From assembly GCA_963770275.1 (NCBI GenBank), contig CAVYPD010000048.1:62001-126000 (forward strand): DNA of 64,000 nucleotides, given 5' to 3'. The DNA comes from Roseiarcus sp963770275 (GTDB lineage: Bacteria; Pseudomonadota; Alphaproteobacteria; Rhizobiales; Beijerinckiaceae). A program made the translations under genes and the position numbers. Of the stretch, positions 55,893 to 64,000 are shown piece by piece. The notes below the pieces were generated by a model. That model made no database searches, was not told the DNA's origin, and saw only the letters and a program-made list of their open reading frames with translations. Position 1 is the first letter of the stretch. Every line of letters begins with the position of its first letter.

Positions 55893-56509
55893 CGGCTGCC
55901 CTCGCCATCCACGATCCGAACTGCTCGACGTGGGACACGCCTGCGGAATCGGGGGCGGATCATCTCGTAGCCATCGGCTACCACGACGAACGCATCGCCG
56001 CCTATCTGTCGACGCTACGCCCGGTCTACGACGCGATGAAACGCTGTCTCGGACAGATGGCCGGTCTTCTGCTCCTGCTGCAGACCCGCTGCCTCGACCC
56101 TCATCGCGCCGGCGTTACGCATGATGCAATGCGCGAGATTCTCGCCGAGCTCTCGGATCGGCTGCGCGCATTGAAGGCGCCGGAAGGCGCGCAACGTCAT
56201 TTCCGCGGTCTCGAAGCTTTGGTGCGTCAGCTTGAGGCCGGCGCCGAGCAGCTAAACCGTCAGAAAGACCTTATCGATCCCGCATCCGCAGACCTCGATG
56301 CGCTCGTACGAAGGCTGTTCACGATCCAGCAAGGATTGCTCGCCGCCGCGGAGCCGCGCGCGGGTCTCTCGCACTGTCGACTTCACGGCCGCCTGCTGTA
56401 CCTGCCGTCCAAGATCAACAAGACAAGAAAACTAACTCACGATTGGGGAGGAAAACATGTCGCTCTATTCGATCTATGTCCTCGAATACGGTTATGTTCC
56501 CGAATATGA
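55889..56509 (+). CDS. Unrecognised, mostly helical protein
   Basis: From an ATG that overlaps the preceding stop (ATGA), 206 codons. I do not recognise a family. The product is rich in Leu, Ala, Arg and Glu with long predicted helices (YDAMKRCLGQMAGLLLLLQ, REILAELSDRLRALK, GLEALVRQLEAGAEQL), perhaps a helical bundle; no signal peptide. The last 20 or so codons run through the ribosome site of the next gene and overlap it by 53 bp, so the true end is probably earlier, with another frame disruption or miscall near 56420. Its place inside a catabolic operon suggests a linked role. Confidence 0.6.
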   Translation: MTAALAIHDPNCSTWDTPAESGADHLVAIGYHDERIAAYLSTLRPVYDAMKRCLGQMAGLLLLLQTRCLDPHRAGVTHDAMREILAELSDRLRALKAPEGAQRHFRGLEALVRQLEAGAEQLNRQKDLIDPASADLDALVRRLFTIQQGLLAAAEPRAGLSHCRLHGRLLYLPSKINKTRKLTHDWGGKHVALFDLCPRIRLCSRI

Positions 56510-57345
56510 CAAGAGCGGCGTGATTTACGGGGCTCACAACGAAGGTTATGTCAAGCTTCCCTATTGCTATGCTGTGATTAAAGGCAAGGATTGGGCCGCC
56601 ATGGTCGATGTCGGCTACAACGACAAGGACTATGGGAAGTATCTCGGCGATCTGTTCAATGTAAAGGACTGGAGTCCGCCGAAGGACGTCCTCGCAGAGA
56701 TTGGCCTGACGCCCGAAGACATCAAGGCCGTGTTTCATTACGCACGCCCATTTCGACCATTTCGGCAACGTTGAGGCGTTTCCCAACGCGACCTTTTATA
56801 TCCAGAAGAAGGAGCTGCAGGATTGGGTATGGGCGATGTCCCTGCCCGATCGCTTGCGATGGATCCTGTCGGGCATTGATACCGGAGATATCTTGCGTGG
56901 CGTTCAGCTCGCGCGGGACAAGCGGCTCGTCGTCCTCGACGGCCCAATGGAGAACGTCTTCCCCGGGATCGACCTCAAGGTCGCTTACGACAGCCACACC
57001 TGGGCTTGCATGTGGGTCTCGGTCCGCAATGACGGTCAGGCGCCGTCGAGCGACACCTGGGTGCTTGCAGGGGATCTTGTCTATCAATTCGAGAATCTGC
57101 ATGGCGCATCCAAGCAGCTGAAAATCGACGATCTCTACCTTCCTGTTGGACTGGCGACTGGAAGCCAGTTCAATCTGATCATGGCCACTGAGGCCATGAT
57201 GAAAGAGGTGGGCTACGAAGCGCGCCGGGTCATTCCCGTGCACGAAGCTAGACTTGGGCAAACCTTCCCGTCCCGGACCACGAAGCGCAACCTGCGCGTC
57301 AGCGAGATCTGCCTCGCGGACCAGGCTTCCTCGGCGGTCGGCTGA
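56457..57345 (+). CDS. Metallo-beta-lactamase-fold lactonase (AttM/AiiA-like; one frame disruption)
   Basis: ATG with GGGGAGG upstream. AVIKGKDWAAMVDVGYND precedes the metal motif. A surplus base near 56736 hides it; when skipped the frame reads VFITHAHFDHFGN, the HxHxDH motif. DSHTWACMW supplies the next His, LAGDLVYQ the bridging Asp, and VIPVHEARLG the last His. Corrected length is about 296 residues. It probably hydrolyses a lactone intermediate and complements the amidohydrolase at 49070. Confidence 0.87.
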
Positions 57346-57401
57346 CATGGAGCTCAATCCCGACGTCGGACAAGCCAGCACGCGCGCCGCGCGCGGACCG
57401 T

Positions 57402-58400
57402 ATGCGTTTCGCATCGTTGCGTTCGACGGGCGGCATTCTGCTCGCCACGATTCTCCTGTTTGTCTTCGGCGGCGTGGTCGCGCCCCAAAGCCTCGACCCC
57501 GCCGCGCTGAGCGGGATGTTTCCCTTCGCGGCCGTTCTGGCGATCGTGGCTTTGGGCCAGACGCTGGTCATTCAGCAGGGCGGAATCGATCTGTCGGTTC
57601 CCGGCGCCATATCCCTGAGCGGGGTCATGGTCTCGTATTTCGGCAACGGGAGCGTCCCCGGGAATTCGACGCTCGGGTTCGCGCTTATTCTCGCCTTCTT
57701 AGCGGCAGTGGCGTCCGGGCTGATCAACGGTCTCCTGGTGAGCCGCGTTCGCGTCGCGCCCATCGTGGCGACGATTGGCATGAATGCGCTTCTGTATGGC
57801 TTTGTGTTGAAAATCTCAGGCGGCACTCCGGTGGCGGTGCCGGCCAGTCTGGCGGGCTTCGCCAATGGCAAACTGTTTGGATTGTCGAATCTGGTTTACC
57901 TGGCTTTCGTTGTCGCCGCGGCGGCTGTGATTGTCGTGAAGAGGACGGTGTTCGGCCGCACCTTCGAAGCCGTGGGCGCCAACGCGCGGGCAGCGCGGGC
58001 CGCCGGCGTCGTCGCCAATCGCTACACGCTCTTGGCTTATGCGACCGCGAGCTGCCTCTATTGCCTGGGCGGCGTCTTGCTGGCCGGTCTGATGACGCTG
58101 CCGAGTCCCTTCCAGGGCGACACCTATCTCATGCCGTCAATCGCTTCGGTGGTTATCGGCGGGACGTCGCTGTTTGGCGGCGTCGGCAATCTCGCGGCGA
58201 GCGCCATCGCGGCGCTGTTCCTCACCCAATTGCAGCAGCTCGTGCTGACCACGGGATCAAGCATCGGCGTCCAATACCTGTTTCAAGGAGCCGTCATCGT
58301 GGTCGGGGTCGGCGTCTACAGCGTCAATTGGAAGATGATCGCAGCCTTCTTCGAGATTTTCACCGCGAAAACTCAATCCGTTCCCGCGGGTCCATCCTGA
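57402..58400 (+). CDS. CUT2 sugar ABC transporter 5, separate permease
   Basis: 332 residues with multiple hydrophobic helices. LGQTLVIQQGGIDLSVPG is the BPD_transp_2 motif; RVAPIVATIGMNALLYG and GGTSLFGGVGNLAAS are also typical. ATG at 57402 has no ribosome site; an ATG at 57347, just after the lactonase stop, would join this frame if one base near 57430 were surplus. It is the first of two permease domains for transporter 5; the other is fused to the ATPase at 59749. Confidence 0.88.
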   Translation: MRFASLRSTGGILLATILLFVFGGVVAPQSLDPAALSGMFPFAAVLAIVALGQTLVIQQGGIDLSVPGAISLSGVMVSYFGNGSVPGNSTLGFALILAFLAAVASGLINGLLVSRVRVAPIVATIGMNALLYGFVLKISGGTPVAVPASLAGFANGKLFGLSNLVYLAFVVAAAAVIVVKRTVFGRTFEAVGANARAARAAGVVANRYTLLAYATASCLYCLGGVLLAGLMTLPSPFQGDTYLMPSIASVVIGGTSLFGGVGNLAASAIAALFLTQLQQLVLTTGSSIGVQYLFQGAVIVVGVGVYSVNWKMIAAFFEIFTAKTQSVPAGPS

Positions 58401-58472
58401 CCCGGCAAGCCATTCTGGGGGAAAAATCCTCCTGAATAACAGCGAAACGTCAATCAAGGAGGAGAAGACGAC

Positions 58473-59648
58473 ATGAGGGCAACACAAAGTTTAAGCCTGG
58501 GCATTGCCGGCGCTGCCGCGATGCTGGCGGGTCTGGCGCCGGCTCAGGCCGCGTCGGACTGGTGCAAGCAAATCGCCAACGGCATCTATTGCGCGGAGCC
58601 TGAAAACCCGCCGCCGAATTTCTGCGGAACGAAGCCCGTTTCGCTCGCCCTCGCCGACGGTTTCGCGGCCAATCCCTGGCGCCAGATGACCGCAGCGTCG
58701 GCCATCAACGAGGCCAGCCGGTGTCCGAACGTGACGAGCTGGACCCATACGGACGGACAGGGCAACACCCAAAAGTCGATTTCCGACGTCGAGGGTCTCG
58801 CCGCAAAGGGCGTGAACGCGATTATCGTGTTCCCCGACGCTGGCCCCGCCATGTTGCCGGCCATCCGCGACGCACACAAGCAGGGGGCCGCGGTGATCCC
58901 GTTCCGCGCCGAAGTCGGCGGCAAGGAAGGGACAGACTATAACGCCTTCGTCGGGACCGACTTCTACACTCAGGGCAAGACCTGGGGCGACTGGCTGGTC
59001 GGGGCGCTGAAGGACGGCGGCAATGTCGCCTATCTCGGTGGACCGCCGGGCACCAGCGAGAGCACGGACAAATCCAAAGGCCTGCACGACGCATTCAAGG
59101 CCAATCCTAAAATCAAGTGGATCGGCCAGGAGCCGTTCGAGGTCACGAACTGGGATCCAAGCTTGATCTCGAAGGCGCTGACGGCGTTGATCGCGCGATA
59201 TCCAAAGGTCGACGCGGTCGTCGGCGACCTATCGATCCCAATTCTAACGTCGAACGCGTTCCCGCGCGCCGGCAAGGAATTGCCCGTGATTGCGGGCGAG
59301 GACGCCAACGGATTCGGCTGCGAGTGGGAGAAGCAGCACGCGAACGGAAAGCAGTCGAACTACCAGTTCATGTCCACGAGCGCCGAGCAATGGAACAGCC
59401 GTCTCGCTGTGCGCTGGGCTCTTGCTGAAGCGGCGGGCGGCAAAGTCGACGAGCCATTGATTATCGTCGACAGCAAGGGCGGCAAGCATCAAGTCGCAGG
59501 ACCGGGCGACAAGATCGTCAAGACCTTTGTCATGGACGACTCCCTCAAGGGCGTCGTCTTCTGCGATCCGTCTCTGCCGGAATCGGCCGGCAATGGAACT
59601 GGGCTCACCAACGCGCAATTGCTGTCCGCGCTCAAGGGCGGTCTCTGA
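58473..59648 (+). CDS. CUT2 sugar ABC transporter 5, periplasmic solute-binding protein
   Basis: AAGGAGGAG before the ATG; 391 residues with a Sec signal peptide ending LAPAQA-AS. Three early Cys (DWCKQ, IYCAE, NFCGT) are a local feature and may form a disulfide or bind a ligand. VSLALADGFAANPWRQM, ISDVEGLAAKGVNAIIV, VGTDFYTQGKTWGDWL and GEDANGFGCEW give a Peripla_BP_4 fold. Followed by a perfect 11-bp hairpin at 59673-59698. Confidence 0.91.
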   Translation: MRATQSLSLGIAGAAAMLAGLAPAQAASDWCKQIANGIYCAEPENPPPNFCGTKPVSLALADGFAANPWRQMTAASAINEASRCPNVTSWTHTDGQGNTQKSISDVEGLAAKGVNAIIVFPDAGPAMLPAIRDAHKQGAAVIPFRAEVGGKEGTDYNAFVGTDFYTQGKTWGDWLVGALKDGGNVAYLGGPPGTSESTDKSKGLHDAFKANPKIKWIGQEPFEVTNWDPSLISKALTALIARYPKVDAVVGDLSIPILTSNAFPRAGKELPVIAGEDANGFGCEWEKQHANGKQSNYQFMSTSAEQWNSRLAVRWALAEAAGGKVDEPLIIVDSKGGKHQVAGPGDKIVKTFVMDDSLKGVVFCDPSLPESAGNGTGLTNAQLLSALKGGL

Positions 59649-59672
59649 GCGTTCCTTTAGCGTACAACAAAT

Positions 59673-59698
59673 AGGAGGCGGCCCGTCGGCCGCCTCCT
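59673..59698 (+). terminator. Strong intercistronic hairpin after solute-binding protein 5
   Basis: A perfect 11-bp stem AGGAGGCGGCC/GGCCGCCTCCT with tetraloop CGTC, 25 nt after the stop. The arm itself contains AGGAGG. No T-tract follows, so it may stabilise the upstream message or cause partial termination before the ATPase-permease gene. Confidence 0.65.
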
Positions 59699-59748
59699 GC
59701 ACGGCGTCAGAAACGTCGGCCTAACTTCTGCAATCGAGGACGATTCTC

Positions 59749-62301
59749 GTGGCGGTCATCGAGCAAAAGATCGCATCGACGAGTGTTGTGGAGGATGCCG
59801 ACGCGGCGCTGCGCCTGACCCATGTGTCGAAGAGATACGGCGGCGTCGTCGCGGTGAAAGACATTTCCTTTGGCGCAAAACGTGGCGAAGTCCACGCGCT
59901 CTTGGGCGAGAACGGCGCAGGAAAGTCGACCTTGATGGGCATCGCATCGGGCGTGGTGCGTCCGGATGCCGGCTCTGTCGAGATCTGCGGCGCGACGATC
60001 GAAAGGCTCGCCCCCGCGCAGGCGCAGAACCTCGGTCTCGCCATCGTCCATCAGCACCCTGCCGTGCTGCCCGAATTGACGGTCGCCGAAAATATGCTCC
60101 TCGCCATCCCGGCCGGTTTGAGGCGCGGCGGCGGCGCCGACTGGGTCGCGGCCCAACTTCGGCAAGTCGGATCGACGGTCGATCCGCGCAGGCGGATGAG
60201 CGAGGTCGATATCGCGCAGCGCCAGCTATACGAACTCGCAAAGGCGCTCGCCATCGAGCCTAAGGTGCTGATCCTCGACGAGCCCACCGCAGCGCTCACG
60301 GCTGATCTCGTGGAAATCCTTTTCGAGAAGGTCAGGGCGGCGGCGGCCCGAGGCGCGGCCGTCATTTATATCTCGCACCGCCTTCAGGAAATTCGTCAGA
60401 TCGCTGATCGGGTCACGGTGATGCGGGACGGCGAGATCAAGGGCGCAGCGCGCGTCGACGAGATCTCGGACGATGAGATCCTCCGCCTCATCGTAGGGCG
60501 CACCTTTAGCCACGCCTTTCCGCCGAAGGGCGACGACGCCGAAGACGGACGCGGTCGGCCTGTCGGTGACAGGGCTTACGGGCGAGAATTTCTACGACGT
60601 CTCGATGACCGCCCGCGGCGGTGAGATCGTCGGGATCGCGGGCATCACGGGCAACGGCCAGAGCGAGTTCCTGCGGGCTCTAGCCGGACTCGCGGCGGCG
60701 ACGGGAACCGTGACGCTTGGCGGGAGGCCTATCGCCCTCGGCCGCCCTGATAGCGCCCGAAAGGCAGGGGTTAGCTACCTATCGTCCGATCGGCAGAAGG
60801 AAGCGCTCTTCATGAGCCTGTCGGTTCGGGAGAACGCGGCGCTCTCCGCTCTTCCGCTGCTGTCGCGGTTCGGTTTCGTCAGGCGACGTGAGGAATATGC
60901 CTCAGTCGAAGAGCAGCGGTCGAATCTTGCCATCAAGACCGCCGGCGTCGATTCCAACATCGGGTCGCTCTCGGGCGGCAACCAGCAGAAGGTCGTGCTT
61001 GCCCGTGCGCTCCTTTCTCAATCGTCGCTGGTCCTCGCCGAGGAGCCGACCGCCGGCGTGGACGTCGGCGCGCGCATGGAGATCTACCGGATTCTCCGTG
61101 ACGTCTCGAATCAAGGAACGCCGGTCGTCATCGTGTCATCCGACGGACTCGAGCTCGAAGGATTGTGCGACCGCGTGCTCGTCTTCTCGCGCGGGCATGT
61201 CGTGGGCGAACTCGCCGGCGCCGATGTCACTGAGGAGAAGGTCGGCCGCCTGATGGTCACGGCCACCGCGCATCGCCGCGCCGGAGACGACGCGAATGCG
61301 CGGACTTCGTCCTCGGGCGCCGGCTGGCGCGAGAAGGTGACCTCCTTCATGGCCGGAGACTACGTGTCGAGCGTTGTGCTGGCGGCGCTCATCCTGGCGA
61401 TCGCGACCTATGTCACCGCCAGCAACCCGCGCTTCATTTCGCCCTTCAACATCCAGAAAATGCTGTTGTTGTGCTCCGCTCTGGCTTTTGTCGGGTATGG
61501 TCAGATGTGCGCAGTGTTCACAGGCGGAATCGACCTGTCAGTCGGTCCACTCGTTGGACTTTGCGTGGTGATCGGGTCCTTCTTCTTCGGCGACATCGGC
61601 GCTGTTCGCGACCATGGCCCTCGGCGGCCTGAGCATGCTTGGGCGCCTGCGCGCTCGTGGGACTTCTGAATGGCTCGCTTGTCCGTTTTGGAAACTTTAC
61701 CGCGGTGGCGGCGACGCTCAGCGTCTACATCATGATCCAGGGTGTCTCCGTGCTGCTGAGACCTTTCCCTGCGGGGAGCATCGACGTCGATGTCATCGCC
61801 GCCATTCAGACCAACATCTTCGGCATCCCCGCGTCGTTCGTCGTGGCGGCAGTCCTCGCAGTGCTGCTGGAACTGGCGTTGCGCTACACACGGTGGGGTT
61901 TGAGCATCCGAGCGGTCGGCTCCAACGAGGCGTCAGCCGCCAAGATCGGCATCCGAACCTCTTGGGTGATCGTAGGCGCCTTTCTGGCCTCATCTCTGTT
62001 GACGGTGCTGGGCGGCGTAATGGTGATGTCGCAACTCGGTATCGGCGATCCGAACCAGGGCGTTGAATACACGCTAGGCAGTGTGGCCGCCGTGGTGCTC
62101 GGCGGCGCAAGCCTGTTCGGCGGCCGCGGCTCGTTTCTGGGCGTGTTGTTCGGCGCCTTGTTGATCCAGGAAGTGAACTCGGCGACGACCTTCCTCGGAC
62201 TGTCCCAGGCTTGGCAATATTGGTTCATTGGCCTGCTGACGCTTTGCGCAGTCGCGGTCTATTCGCAGGCCCGCCATCTCTCAAAGCAAGTCGCTAGCTG
62301 A
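59749..62301 (+). CDS. CUT2 transporter 5: tandem ATPase fused to a permease in one polypeptide (three frame disruptions)
   Basis: The first ABC module has GENGAGKSTL, LILDEPTAALT and YISHRLQE. A surplus base near 60546 separates it from the second module: GITGNGQSEFLRAL, LSGGNQQKVVLARA and LAEEPTAGVDVGAR. Without any stop the same frame then runs on (VTATAHRR, a short linker, then SVVLAALILAIATYVTAS) into permease helices with GYGQMCAVFTGGIDLSV. Two more surplus bases near 61607 and 61641 must be removed to continue as ATMALGGLSML and GACALVGLLNGSLV, then GGASLFGGRGSFLG to the stop. Corrected length is about 849 residues: an RbsA-RbsC-type fusion. Walker B of module two reads AEEP. It pairs with the free permease at 57402. 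Confidence 0.85.
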
Positions 62302-62794
62302 GATAGACGGCAGGAATTACGGTTACGCAGGGACTGACGACACGACCGACGCCTGCGGCACAGGAAACCGTCATGCCGGGCTCGCCACCGCTACGTTCGG
62401 CAAGATCTCAATCTTGCCGCGACCGAAATAGACGTCGCGCTACAGTCGGCGCGTTGGCCGCCATTACCGCGCGCTGTCGGCGCTCCTCGCGAAGGCGCGC
62501 TCCGCGTGGACCCTCGCGGACTAGAATCTCATAGAGCGCAATCTGACCCAGTTGCGACCACACGTCGTTTCTGAGCTGATTGAAGGGACGGTCGTCGAGA
62601 GCGCGGCCTGCGATGCTTATGCCAGCCGCCGCTCGACCTCCTCTTTTCATTTACTAAGCCTCGGTCGCGGCTGCACCTCGCGCTCATAGGAAAAGATGTC
62701 TGGTCCGCCGGGGTTGCCCGACCGCTTCTCGACGATCAGGACACTAGAAGCGATTGATTTTGTGGTAATTTCGTAGCCTAGAGTGGAAAGGGCG

Positions 62795-62810
62795 TGGTGC
62801 CCAGGGGCGG
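62795..62810 (-). other. Possible attachment-site remnant resembling a tRNA 3' end
   Basis: TGGTGCCCAGGGGCGG read on the minus strand would be a tRNA acceptor end finishing in CCA. The similarity stops after 16 bases, so there is no tRNA gene here. P4-type integrases commonly use tRNA 3' ends, and the integrase starts 144 bp away. Confidence 0.3.
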
Positions 62811-62929
62811 CACCTGATTGCTATTTTAGTCTAGCTCACTTCGTCTCAAAAAATGACGGTTTTCTGTAGACTTGCCCTATTTTGTGTCTCTTCCTATCTC
62901 ACGTTATATGCCCAAAGCGCAAGCGCTGT

Positions 62930-62952
62930 GTGGGGCTGAGTGTGGGGCTGAT
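62930..62952 (+). repeat. Tandem repeat before the integrase start
   Basis: TGTGGGGCTGA occurs twice (62930-62940 and 62942-62952), one base apart, just before the GTG start at 62954. An AGCGC-AA-GCGCT palindrome sits immediately upstream (62917-62928). These could be arm-type sites for the integrase. Confidence 0.5.
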
Positions 62953-62953
62953 G

Positions 62954-64000
62954 TGAGCGAACTGACTGAACTTAGCGTCAAACGAGCAAAGGAAGGGCGA
63001 CATGTGGATGGCGACGGCCTTATGCTCGTCGTCCGACCAACCGGAAAGAAATCCTGGCTTCTGCGCTACCAGATGAATGGCGTTCGGCGGGATATGGGCC
63101 TCGGCTCTTATCCTCAAATCGGCCTCAAGGAGGCCCGCCAGAGGACCGCCGACGCCCGGCGCATGATCGAGGCGGGGAAGGACCCCATCGACGGCCGACA
63201 GGCAGCCCAAACGGCCGCCAAGCCCATTCCCACGTTCGGCGAGATCGCCGCACTCGTCATCGCCGACGCACAGGCGAAGACGACCAATGACAAGGTGAAA
63301 TACCAGTGGGAGCGCCATCTTGGTCCGGCGTATTCCGGTCCGCTACTCGACCGGCCAGTGCATGAGATCACGACCGGCGAGGTCGCCGCTGTTCTTGCGC
63401 CGATATGGCGCTCGAAACCGGAAGTCGCTCGGAAGACTTATCCTGCAATCCGCCGCGTTTTTGACCGCGCTCGCGTGATCCTTCGCGACGACCACGGCAT
63501 CACCGTGAACAGGAACCCGGCCGACTGGAGTGACTTGAAGGCATACGGCTTTGAGGCTCCGCGCCAACTCAGCCGAGGCCGTCACCCGTCGTTGCCCTAC
63601 ACCCAGTTGCCGGACTTCATCGCTGACCTTCGCGCGAGAGACGCCGTGAGCGCGAAGGCGCTCGAATTTCTCATTCTGACGAACGTGCGCACCGATGCTG
63701 TCCTGAAAGCAAGGTGGGACCAGTTCGATCTGGAAGCCGCCGTATGGACGATCCCGCTGTCGAGCCTGAAGGATCGCGAACATCGGACCGAACCGTTCCG
63801 CGTTCCGCTGTCGCCGCGCGCCGTCGAGATTGTCCGTGAAATGGAAAAGGGGCGCCGTTCGGATTTCGTCTTTCCTAGCTTCGGCGGCCCGCGACCGCTC
63901 TCGAATATGGCCATGCTGACGCTCCTGAAGCGCATGAACTTAGGTGCGCGGAAATGGGCGGACAAGGATGGCCGAAGCATCACGGCGCACGGCTTCAGAG
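62954..64000 (+). CDS. P4-type tyrosine site-specific integrase (DUF4102), cut by window edge
   Basis: A GTG at 62954 opens 349 codons that run off the right edge. The N-terminal DUF4102 arm-binding domain has HVDGDGLMLVVRPTGKKSW and MGLGSYPQIGLKEARQ. The core has the first catalytic Arg in LTNVRTDAVLKARW, the Lys in SSLKDREHR and the HxxR motif in TAHGFR at the very end; the Tyr lies beyond the window. Such integrases mobilise genomic islands at tRNA genes. It marks a probable island boundary, with the island on one or the other side. Confidence 0.92.

Larger units (their letters stand above)
62302..62953. other. Gene-poor, AT-richer region before the integrase
   Basis: 652 bp between the transporter-5 stop and the integrase. 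A minus-strand frame at 62408-62650 is unrecognised and not called. The right half (62700-62910) is clearly more AT-rich than the neighbourhood. It contains a tRNA-3'-end-like sequence at 62795-62810 and a tandem repeat at 62930-62952. Confidence 0.5.

Noticed and set aside
15609..61669. Programmed ribosomal frameshifting as an explanation for the many split genes
   Set aside because: The breaks occur in unrelated families at non-equivalent places, with no repeated slippery heptamer or downstream structure. Sequencing error or mutation is simpler.
62408..62650. Minus-strand 80-codon frame as a gene
   Set aside because: Unrecognised product and no ribosome site of note beyond the coding bases themselves; it lies in a gene-poor gap.
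1..64000. CRISPR arrays, rRNA, complete tRNA genes, IS elements
   Set aside because: None recognised by eye: no regular direct repeats, no transposase motifs, no cloverleaf; a dedicated scan was not possible.

Overview
The window is GC-rich, almost wholly coding DNA. Its gene content (CUT2-type sugar ABC transporters, Gfo/Idh, TIM-barrel isomerases, SDRs, GntR/LacI regulators) suggests an alphaproteobacterium, probably Hyphomicrobiales (Rhizobiales); this is inference from style, not from a marker gene. No rRNA, complete tRNA, CRISPR array or insertion sequence was seen. The window reads as a dense accessory catabolic region and ends at its right edge in a P4-type tyrosine integrase.

Layout: (1) 1-3996, minus strand: a 2-oxoacid/acetoin-type dehydrogenase E1alpha-E1beta-E2 operon followed by an M24-family enzyme cut by the window edge. 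(2) 4.2-11.7 kb: a transporter-signal-peptide remnant, a zinc alcohol dehydrogenase, a PRISE-type enone reductase, a regulator fusing a winged helix to a CUT1-type solute-binding domain, a TIM-barrel isomerase, a Gfo/Idh dehydrogenase and an SDR. (3) 11.9-16.6 kb: CUT2 transporter 1. (4) 16.7-26.0 kb: a second, paralogous catabolic module (SDR, second wHTH-SBP regulator, M24, TIM barrel, SDR, alcohol dehydrogenase, GMC oxidoreductase). (5) 26.2-34.6 kb: CUT2 transporter 2, glyoxalase-like protein, hydroxyacid dehydrogenase, alpha/beta hydrolase, SDR. (6) 35.0-40.9 kb: LacI regulator (with an in-frame stop) and transporter 3 plus an aldo/keto reductase, linked by matching LacI-type operators. 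(7) 41.3-46.7 kb: SDR, XylFGH-like transporter 4, ketopantoate-reductase-like gene. (8) 47.2-62.3 kb: a GntR regulator divergent from a roughly 14-kb operon of PdxA-like, amidohydrolase, three hydroxyacid dehydrogenases, two SDRs, ALDH, a metallo-lactonase, an unknown helical protein and transporter 5, whose ATPase and permease are fused. (9) 62.95 kb to the end: integrase.

How it fits together: five CUT2 importers bring in carbohydrate-like substrates; SDR/ADH/Gfo-Idh/AKR enzymes oxidise them, lactonases hydrolyse lactones, and hydroxyacid dehydrogenases, ALDH and the 2-oxoacid dehydrogenase feed central metabolism. Substrates cannot be named from sequence. A shared 16-nt motif (TGTYCAAA-type) lies in most divergent or leader promoter regions of the first 41 kb, suggesting one regulon, possibly controlled by the two unusual wHTH-SBP proteins.

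Reliability: at least 13 genes carry single-base frame disruptions (14 of 15 are one-base insertions) and LacI carries one in-frame stop. This pattern looks more like uncorrected long-read errors than natural decay, so frameshifted genes are annotated as single genes spanning the disruption.
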